Shown: positions 22,356 to 25,815 of the stretch, piece by piece
Layout of the letters: each line of letters opens with the position of its first letter
Numbering within the stretch: position 1 is the first letter of the stretch
Source: a virus
Strand: one strand, 5' to 3'
DNA length: 25,815 nucleotides
IMG/VR virus record: IMGVR_UViG_3300027969_000391
Location: 1-25,815 of that record
The notes under the pieces: generated by a model
What the model was told of the DNA's origin: nothing
What the model saw: the letters and a program-made list of their open reading frames with translations, nothing else
Databases searched by the model: none
Program-made: the position numbers and the translations under genes

Positions 22356-22502
22356 GTCCACAATTAAAGGCATGGCGCATTAACTAAAAAACGATTGTCC
22401 ATGTTGCCCACATTGCCCATGCCCTCAAAGCCTTATATCTATTGGCTTGTAGGCTTGTGCGGCCCGAAACCCCTTATTTCTGCTGGCTTCCAGGTTTTGC
22501 AT

Positions 22503-22542
22503 GGGGGGGGTAGGGCCGGCGACCGACCGGTCACGCTGCCGG
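22503..22542. other. G-run and GC-rich dyad upstream of terminase; possible packaging (cos/pac) site
   Basis: Eight G (22503-22510), then GGGCCGGCGACC (22513-22524), the palindrome GACCGGTC (22525-22532), and CCGGC (22516-22520) mirrored by GCCGG (22538-22542). The two dyads are nearly concentric. GC content is far above the surroundings. Similar short GC-rich dyads next to the small terminase gene mark cohesive-end sites in some phages; this is inference. Confidence 0.4.
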
Positions 22543-22582
22543 AGGGTTTGCGCAAACTTTTTATTTTTTTATAAAAAATCTA

Positions 22583-22591
22583 TGCTAAGAT
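22583..22591 (+). promoter_or_regulatory. Extended -10 just before the terminase gene
   Basis: TGCTAAGAT places TAAGAT at 22586-22591, 6 bases before the ATG at 22598. No clear -35 stands upstream (AT-rich tract), and there is no ribosome site (TTCCACC), so a leaderless transcript is possible. The element matches the TGnTAArnT form of the two promoters at 13328-13360. Confidence 0.45.
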
Positions 22592-22597
22592 TCCACC

Positions 22598-23080
22598 ATG
22601 TTTGATAACTTTCATTCCTATGTGTATGAGCCACGCAAGCTAGAAGCTACCGAGGCTAGATTGCAACGCATCTACGACGCTGCCAAGTTAGGACTCAAAG
22701 GCGACACACTCGCACTCGCTGCTGGGATGCGCCCTACCGAATATCGACAGCTCACGCAACTAGATCCCATTGCTGAGTACGCTGAACAAAAAGGCAAAGC
22801 CGATGGCGAGATGGAGTTATCAGCAATACTGCACAAAGCCGCAGCCGATGGCGACGCTAAAGCTGCGCTAGAAATCCTCAAGCATCAACATGGCTGGGTA
22901 GCTAAACAACAACTGTCAATAGATGTTGAGCAGCGCATCTCGATCACAGCCGCACTCGAACAAGCGCAACACCGCGTCATCGAAAGCGTGTTCAAACAAG
23001 TGGAAAGCCAACCAACCGACGCCGAAATGCTCCGCGTGAAACCTACGCTTAATACCGAACGCAAACAAAAAGTCGCATAA
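22598..23080 (+). CDS. Terminase small subunit
   Basis: 160 residues, directly before the large subunit (stop and start adjoin). The N-terminal part (ARLQRIYDAAKLGLKGDTLA, LAAGMRPTEYRQL) reads as a helix-turn-helix for DNA recognition. A helical middle (LSAILHKAAADGDAKAALEI, LKHQHGWVAKQQ) resembles the oligomerisation region of phage small terminases, with SIDVEQRISI before a tail that contacts the large subunit. Small terminases bind the pac or cos site and start packaging; here the candidate site lies just upstream. No ribosome site is seen. Confidence 0.8.
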   Translation: MFDNFHSYVYEPRKLEATEARLQRIYDAAKLGLKGDTLALAAGMRPTEYRQLTQLDPIAEYAEQKGKADGEMELSAILHKAAADGDAKAALEILKHQHGWVAKQQLSIDVEQRISITAALEQAQHRVIESVFKQVESQPTDAEMLRVKPTLNTERKQKVA

Positions 23081-24607
23081 ATGCAATCCACTATCTACTC
23101 AGCGCAAGACGAACAAGAGTTAATGTCACGCCTGTGGAGTCCTGCGATTAAGGACAACCCGCTAGCGTTTGTGATGTATTGTTATCCGTGGGCGCAACAG
23201 GGTACGCCGCTAGAGAATTTCACAGGGCCACGCAAGTGGCAACGTGAAATCTTACTGGACATAGCCGAACATATTAAGCAGAATCAAGGCAAGCTGGACT
23301 TTGATGTATTGCGAGAAGCGGTAGCGTCTGGGCGTGGAATTGGTAAGTCAGCGCTAGTCTCATGGCTAGAGCATTGGATGTTAACAACACGAATAGGCGC
23401 AACCGTCATCGTGTCGGCTAACTCGGAATCGCAGCTGCGCTCAGTCACCTGGGCGGAGATCACTAAGTGGCTATCCATGTCAATTAACAGCCATTGGTTC
23501 GAAGTGTCAGCCACCAGAGTGATGCCAGCCAAATGGTTGACTGAGCTAGTCGAGCGGGATTTGAAAAAAGGCACACGGTACTGGGGTGTTGAAGGACGGC
23601 TATGGTCGGCGGAGAATCCTGATGCTTACGCTGGGGTTCACAACTACGACGGGGTGATGGTTATATTCGATGAGGCGTCGGGTATTGATGATTCTATTTG
23701 GGCGGTAACAAGCGGGTTTTTCACAGAGAATACGCCCAACAGGTTTTGGATGGCATTTAGCAACCCACGGCGTAATAGCGGGTATTTCTATGAAGCGTTC
23801 CACTCCAAGCGGGAGTTTTGGAAAAACCGCAACATCGACTCACGCCAAGTCGAAGGTACAGACAAGAACGTCTATGAGCAGATCATCGCTGAGTACGGCT
23901 CGGACTCGGTGCAAGCTCACGTTGAAGTGTACGGTATGTTCCCGAACGCGTCCGATGATCAGTTCATTAGCGTCAACACAGTCGAAGAAGCTATGCAACG
24001 GGAAAAGTACAAGGACAATACTGCGCCTATCATCATTGGGGTTGACCCTGCACGGTTTGGGTCGGACTCAACCGTCATCGCTGTTCGGCAAGGGCGGGAT
24101 GTCATAGCCATCAAGCGGCACAAGGGTGACGATACGATGGAAACCGTCGGACGGGTGATCGAAGCTATCGAGGAATATCAACCGACGCTAGTCAACATCG
24201 ACGAAGGTGGACTAGGAGCTGGTGTAGTGGATAGGCTAAAAGAGCAACGCTATAAGATCAAAGGTGTTAACTTTGGGAACAAAGCAAAGAACAGTATGAT
24301 GTATGGTAACAAACGGGCAGAGATGTGGGGTGATATGCGCGAATGGCTCAAGTCAGCCAGCGTGCCTACGGATCGGTACTTGAAAAGTGATCTGATCTCG
24401 CCCATGATGAAGCCTGATAGCAAGGGAAGCATATTTTTGGAATCGAAGAAAGATATGAGATCAAGAGGGCTGGCGTCACCTGACGCAGCCGACGCTATTG
24501 CGTTGACTTTCGCGTTTCCTGTTGCACATCGGGAATATAAGGGTATAATCCGAAAGAATACGTACCAGAATCAAGGTGCAGTCTCTAACTCTTGGATGGG
24601 GTCATAA
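23081..24607 (+). CDS. Terminase large subunit (ATPase / nuclease)
   Basis: 508 residues. ATPase: Walker A ASGRGIGKS (82-90), Walker B VMVIFDEAS (192-200, D197 and E198), and coupling motif-like FWMAFSNPRR (222-231). RNase H-like nuclease: IIIGVDPARFGSD (D322), VNIDEGGLGAG (D374) and the final acidic set SPDAADAIALT (D468 and D471). These residues make headful or site-specific cuts during packaging. Length and domain order are typical. The gene ends in TAATG with the next gene. Confidence 0.95.
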   Translation: MQSTIYSAQDEQELMSRLWSPAIKDNPLAFVMYCYPWAQQGTPLENFTGPRKWQREILLDIAEHIKQNQGKLDFDVLREAVASGRGIGKSALVSWLEHWMLTTRIGATVIVSANSESQLRSVTWAEITKWLSMSINSHWFEVSATRVMPAKWLTELVERDLKKGTRYWGVEGRLWSAENPDAYAGVHNYDGVMVIFDEASGIDDSIWAVTSGFFTENTPNRFWMAFSNPRRNSGYFYEAFHSKREFWKNRNIDSRQVEGTDKNVYEQIIAEYGSDSVQAHVEVYGMFPNASDDQFISVNTVEEAMQREKYKDNTAPIIIGVDPARFGSDSTVIAVRQGRDVIAIKRHKGDDTMETVGRVIEAIEEYQPTLVNIDEGGLGAGVVDRLKEQRYKIKGVNFGNKAKNSMMYGNKRAEMWGDMREWLKSASVPTDRYLKSDLISPMMKPDSKGSIFLESKKDMRSRGLASPDAADAIALTFAFPVAHREYKGIIRKNTYQNQGAVSNSWMGS

Positions 24608-24882
24608 TGGCTACTAAACACGACAAACCGATACCACGCACAACCACGGGTAAGGGTAAGAACTATAACCCAACTGATAAAGGTGCGGGGATGACCGCCA
24701 AAGGGCGCGCCGAGTACAATGCAAAAAACAACAGTAATTTGAAAGCACCTGCACCGAATCCGAAAACAAAAGCAGATGCTGGTAGAAAAGCATCGTTTTG
24801 TGCGAGAATGTCAGGAGTTGTTAAACACGCTAAAGGCGACGCCCCTCGCGCTAAAGCATCTTTAAAGAATTGGAACTGTTAA
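24607..24882 (+). CDS. DUF6321-like small basic protein
   Basis: 91 residues from the ATG at 24607, which shares bases with the terminase TAA; a start at 24592 would lie inside the terminase gene and has no site. The sequence GKGKNYNPTDKGAGMTAKGR, then NNSNLKAPAPNPKTK and ASFCARMSGVVKHAKGDAPR, matches proteins annotated with the DUF6321 domain, which are common next to terminase or portal genes in aquatic phages. It is basic and probably binds DNA or assembles with the capsid; function unknown. Confidence 0.8.
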   Translation: MATKHDKPIPRTTTGKGKNYNPTDKGAGMTAKGRAEYNAKNNSNLKAPAPNPKTKADAGRKASFCARMSGVVKHAKGDAPRAKASLKNWNC

Positions 24883-25037
24883 TGGCGACTAAACTTGGAC
24901 TTTATGCTAATATTCTTGCTAAACGTGCAAGAATAGAAGCAGGATCTAAAGAGAAAATGCGTAAAGTGGGGGCAAAAGGTGCGCCAACTGCCAAGGATTT
25001 TAAAGATTCAGCTAAAACTGCTAAGAAAGGCAAATGA
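24882..25037 (+). CDS. 51-residue basic phage protein
   Basis: TAATG-coupled to the DUF6321-like gene and ATGA-coupled to the next one. The start MATKLGLYANILAKRARIEA with GSKEKMRKVGAKGAPTAKDF, and a Lys-rich end, is a form often seen beside portal genes in aquatic phages. Function unknown. Confidence 0.7.
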   Translation: MATKLGLYANILAKRARIEAGSKEKMRKVGAKGAPTAKDFKDSAKTAKKGK

Positions 25038-25189
25038 CCATGCCGTTAAAAAAATCAGCTAGTCCTAAAGCGTTTAGGGAAAATGTCAAAGCCGAAATAA
25101 AAGCAGGCAAACCCGTCAAACAAGCCGTGGCAATAGCGTATGCTACCAAGCGCAGCGCAGCTAAACCAGCAGGCAAGATGAAAAAATAA
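25034..25189 (+). CDS. 51-residue basic phage protein
   Basis: ATGA-coupled to the upstream gene; the stop overlaps the portal ATG (TAATG). The sequence ASPKAFRENVKAEIKAGKPV then KQAVAIAYATKRSA resembles small phage proteins with the AIAYxxKR motif that often stand near structural genes. Function unknown. Confidence 0.7.
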   Translation: MTMPLKKSASPKAFRENVKAEIKAGKPVKQAVAIAYATKRSAAKPAGKMKK

Positions 25190-25815
25190 TGGCATACGAT
25201 CAGTCAAACATGAACCTTGTCGGTGAAGTAGCCGACGTCGGTAGTAATCCAACAACCAATGAAGATCCAAAGGATAAGTTATCTACGATGCGCTCACGCT
25301 TTACAACAGCGTTGTCAGCGTATAGCGAATCCCGCGAAGATGAATTAGATGACCTTCGATTTATGGCTGGTTCTCCAGATAATCAATGGCAATGGCCTGC
25401 TGACGTATTGGCAACTAGAGGATCTGTTCAAGGGCAGACCATCAACGCTAGACCTTGCCTCACTATTAACAAACTGCCTCAACACGTCAGGCAAGTTACT
25501 AACGAACAACGTCAAAATCGACCCTCTGGGAAGGTAATTCCTGCCGATGATAAAGGCGACGTTGAAGTTGCTGAAATCTTTGATGGCATGGTGCGTCATA
25601 TTGAGTACATCTCTGATGCGGATGTAGCCTATGATACGGCTTGCGACAATCAAGTCACCTACGGTGAAGGTTATATCCGTATTTTGACCGAATATTGTAA
25701 CGATACAACCTTTGATCAAGACATCCGTATTGGCAGAATCCGTAACGCTTTTAGCGTTTATATGGATCCAATGATTCAAGATCCATGCGGATCTGACGCA
25801 GAATACTGCTTTATT
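25189..25815 (+). CDS. P22-type portal protein (3' partial)
   Basis: 209 residues visible, open to the end of the window. The segment ARPCLTINKLPQHVRQVTNE followed by QRQNRPSGKVIP, then GMVRHIEYIS, TYGEGYIRILTEY, FDQDIRI, NAFSVYMDPMIQDPCGSDAE is typical of P22-like portal proteins (PF16510). Portals form the dodecameric ring through which DNA enters and leaves the capsid. It follows terminase after three small genes, as expected. The P22-type portal agrees with the gp10-like protein at the left edge. Confidence 0.93.
   Translation, partial: MAYDQSNMNLVGEVADVGSNPTTNEDPKDKLSTMRSRFTTALSAYSESREDELDDLRFMAGSPDNQWQWPADVLATRGSVQGQTINARPCLTINKLPQHVRQVTNEQRQNRPSGKVIPADDKGDVEVAEIFDGMVRHIEYISDADVAYDTACDNQVTYGEGYIRILTEYCNDTTFDQDIRIGRIRNAFSVYMDPMIQDPCGSDAEYCFI

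Larger units (their letters stand above)
22079..22421. repeat. Sixteen-copy 9-bp DnaA-box-like array
   Basis: Consensus TTGYCCAYR or its complement. Minus orientation: TGTGGATAA at 22079 and 22101 (both exact DnaA boxes, complement of TTATCCACA), TGTGGACAA 22113, TGTGGATAT 22156, TGTGGATAG 22165, TGTGGGCAA 22316, TGTGGACTA 22325. Plus orientation: TTGTCCATG 22094, TTGTCCAAA 22245, CTGCCCATT 22254, TTTCCCATG 22305, TTGCCCATG 22345, TTGTCCACA 22354, TTGTCCATG 22395, TTGCCCACA 22404, TTGCCCATG 22413. Several stand head to tail at exactly 9 bp. Confidence 0.85.
21972..22597. other. 626-bp region without a convincing gene: promoter, 9-mer array, GC-rich dyad
   Basis: From left to right it holds the minus-strand promoter, an array of 9-bp DnaA-box-like motifs (22079-22421), an AT-rich gap (22174-22244), a direct repeat of 21 bp at a 40-bp period (22295 and 22335), an 8-G run and GC-rich dyad (22503-22542), and an extended -10 just before the terminase gene. 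A 108-codon minus-strand frame covers the array but looks spurious. Confidence 0.8.

Noticed and set aside
22047-22373. 108-codon minus-strand frame across the 9-mer array
   Set aside because: No ribosome site, odd composition, and its sequence follows the nucleotide repeats. The sigma-70 promoter immediately to the left points away from it. I treat the region as non-coding.
1-25815. Search for integrase, CI-like repressor, attachment site, transposon, tRNA or CRISPR array
   Set aside because: None seen by reading both strands. The repeats found are iterons, short boxes or in-gene repeats, without CRISPR spacing, and no transposase motif is present.

Overview
The window reads as part of a tailed double-stranded DNA phage genome with short-tailed (podovirus-like, P22-type) virion genes. 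The right edge holds both terminase subunits and the start of a P22-type portal gene; the left edge holds a P22 gp10-like tail accessory protein, a fibre and three ejection-type proteins. Portal remainder, scaffold and coat genes are not visible and should lie beyond the right edge and before the left edge. A GH108 endolysin, a GTA-type 3-TM holin and a P22-type portal point to a Gram-negative, probably proteobacterial, host (inference). I see no integrase, CI-like repressor, tRNA or CRISPR array, so nothing supports lysogeny.

Layout. 1-6858 (+): virion genes (gp10-like, fibre, an unknown beta-rich protein, three ejection-like proteins). 6861-8577 (+): lysis cassette of five small membrane proteins and a lysozyme. 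8569-13320 (-): one long overlapping operon that starts with a VRR-NUC nuclease, an m5C methyltransferase and an SNF2-like helicase and runs into nine small genes, including a stand-alone sigma region-4-like protein and a 24-residue Cys-rich peptide. 13321-13395: a compact divergent promoter region. 13396-19610 (+): replication genes (Cas4/RecB-like nuclease of the DUF2800 type, probable ssDNA-binding protein, family A DNA polymerase with Leu at the 762 position, primase/SF3-like helicase), followed by three 23-bp iterons. A bidirectional terminator at 19757-19781 separates this from a minus-strand cluster (19799-21971) of a GP88-like Cys-rich protein, small unknown proteins and five membrane miniproteins, driven by a clear sigma-70 promoter at 22018-22045. 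21972-22597 has no convincing gene, but holds sixteen copies of a 9-bp DnaA-box-like motif and a GC-rich dyad next to the terminase genes. 22598-25815 (+): small and large terminase, a DUF6321-like protein, two small basic proteins and the partial portal.

The genes are packed tightly: most neighbours overlap as TAATG or ATGA, and many genes are too short for routine calling. The most interesting non-coding structure is the 9-mer array at 22079-22421 (candidate origin, DnaA-binding array or packaging site), the 23-bp iterons after the primase-helicase, and the two divergent promoters that share one 33-bp stretch and should exclude each other.
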